Of a DNA stretch of 64,000 nt, positions 63,052 to 64,000 are shown in pieces (position 1 is the first letter of the stretch; each line of letters starts with the position of its first letter). Source of the stretch: Nocardia sp. SYP-A9097 (GTDB lineage Bacteria; Actinomycetota; Actinomycetes; Mycobacteriales; Mycobacteriaceae); the NCBI RefSeq assembly GCF_009649815.1, contig NZ_WJIC01000002.1:1-64000 (forward strand). Reading direction: 5' to 3'. The position numbers and the translations under genes were made by a program. A model generated the notes under the pieces. The model ran no database searches. It worked only from the letters and a program-made list of their open reading frames with translations, and was not told where the DNA came from.

Positions 63052-64000
63052 TTACGCGTTCGGCCCGAACTCCTCCAGCATCTCGGTGACCAGCGCCGCG
63101 ATCGGCGAACGCTCACTGCGAGTCAGCGTGATGTGCGCGAAGAGCGGATGCCCCTTTAGCTTCTCGATCACCGCGGCCACACCGTCGTGTCGCCCGACCC
63201 GCAGATTGTCACGCTGCGCCACATCGTGGGTGAGCACCACCCGCGACCCGCTGCCCAATCGACTCAGCACCGTGAGCAGCACATTGCGCTCCAGGGACTG
63301 CGCCTCGTCCACGATCACGAAGGAGTCGTGTAGCGACCGCCCGCGAATGTGGGTGAGCGGCAACACTTCCAGCATGCCGCGCGCCTGTACCTCCTCCATC
63401 ACCTCCGGGCTGGCGAGCCCGTCCAGGGTGTCGAAGACGGCCTGCGCCCACGGCCCCATCTTCTCGCTCTCGCTACCGGGCAGGTAGCCCAGATCCTGGC
63501 CGCCGACCGCGTACAGCGGACGGAACACCACCACCTTGCGATGGGTGCGGCGCTCCAGCACGGCCTCCAGACCCGCGGTCAAAGCGAGCGCGGATTTGCC
63601 CGTGCCCGCCCGGCCGCCCATGGAGACGATGCCGATGCTCTCGTCCATCAGCAGATCCAAGGCGATGCGCTGTTCGGCCGAGCGCCCGTGCAAGCCGAAC
63701 GCCTCCCGATCCCCGCGCACCAACTGCACCCGCTTGTCCGGGGTCACCCTGGCCAGGGCGCTACCGCGCGAGCTGAGCAGCCGAATCCCGGTGTGGCACG
63801 GCATATCCCGGGCATCATCGAGATCGATAATGGAGTCGTTGTAGAGCTTGTCCACGGTGTCGGATCCGACCTCGAGCTCCACCATGCCGGTCCAGCCGGA
63901 GGTGACCACATCCTGCGCGTGGTACTCATCGGCCTGCAGACCCACCGCGCTCGCCTTGACGCGCAGCGGAATGTCCTTGGATACCAGCACAACTTGTTCA
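63052..64000 (-). CDS. phoH2: PIN-PhoH family protein PhoH2 (5' end outside window)
   Basis: The 3' part of a PIN-PhoH2 gene. Visible are the end of the PIN domain ([17 protein letters not shown]) and the complete ATPase with Walker A GRAGTGKS and Walker [14 protein letters not shown]. PhoH2 proteins unwind and cut RNA. The frame continues past base 64000, so the N-terminus and most of the PIN domain are not in the window. Beside desA2-like, as in mycobacteria. Confidence 0.93.
   Translation of the reverse strand, partial: EQVVLVSKDIPLRVKASAVGLQADEYHAQDVVTSGWTGMVELEVGSDTVDKLYNDSIIDLDDARDMPCHTGIRLLSSRGSALARVTPDKRVQLVRGDREAFGLHGRSAEQRIALDLLMDESIGIVSMGGRAGTGKSALALTAGLEAVLERRTHRKVVVFRPLYAVGGQDLGYLPGSESEKMGPWAQAVFDTLDGLASPEVMEEVQARGMLEVLPLTHIRGRSLHDSFVIVDEAQSLERNVLLTVLSRLGSGSRVVLTHDVAQRDNLRVGRHDGVAAVIEKLKGHPLFAHITLTRSERSPIAALVTEMLEEFGPNA

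Overview
The window is high-GC actinobacterial DNA, most likely from a Nocardia or a close relative in the Mycobacteriales. That placement is an inference. It rests on the mycothiol gene mshB, the PIM mannosyltransferase pimE, a DesA2-type desaturase, PhoH2, and two blocks whose gene order resembles, from memory, the Mycobacterium tuberculosis Rv1157c-Rv1171 and Rv1094-Rv1112 neighbourhoods. GTG starts and 4-nt ATGA/GTGA overlaps are frequent. No rRNA, complete tRNA, CRISPR array or insertion sequence was seen.

Layout. 0.1-4.7 kb: an AhpD-like protein divergent from a GMC oxidoreductase, an orphan roadblock protein and a VAO-family flavoprotein. 4.9-13.2 kb: envelope and redox block (4-TM protein, 52-aa ORF, mshB, lpqW-like lipoprotein, typA, an IdeR-box small Cys/Lys-rich protein, a pterin dehydratase, pimE, an Rv1157c-like secreted protein). 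13.2-23.6 kb: variable chromosome (SILSIGS-repeat protein, Tat-exported DUF1906 protein, duplicated-domain protein, CHAP-like protein, giant SARP/ATPase regulator facing a MmyB-domain protein, GNAT, SDR). 23.6-30 kb: accessory island with a caspase/CHAT-like protease cassette, a decayed TetR/flavoprotein pair, a 5' tRNA-Phe-like fragment, a five-gene operon headed by a truncated recombinase-like protein, an XRE regulator and two genes that each look broken by one extra base. 30-43.6 kb: ychF, tandem SGNH esterases, a second AhpD-like gene, a HAD protein, a sugar ABC importer without its ATPase, cstA with its YbdD partner, and an alkylation repair operon (Ada-AlkA fusion plus Ogt). 43.9-64 kb: sbcCD, rmuC, ispH, a lipid-droplet-associated protein, xseAB, glpX, fum, a TetR/flavin monooxygenase pair, an epoxide-hydrolase-like protein, desA2-like, an LGFP lipoprotein and phoH2, which runs off the right edge.

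How genes work together. mshB is translationally coupled to the lipoprotein upstream and to a 52-aa ORF and a membrane protein downstream, linking mycothiol synthesis with cell-envelope functions. pimE acts in PIM/LAM assembly next door. The ABC permeases overlap their binding protein and presumably use a shared ATPase encoded elsewhere. Ada-AlkA senses and repairs alkylation with Ogt. SbcC and SbcD form the nuclease complex, and XseA with XseB form exonuclease VII. The most novel-looking items are the caspase-like cassette at 23.6-25.1 kb, the small Cys/Lys-rich protein beneath an iron box at 10.4 kb, and the remnants in the 25-30 kb island.
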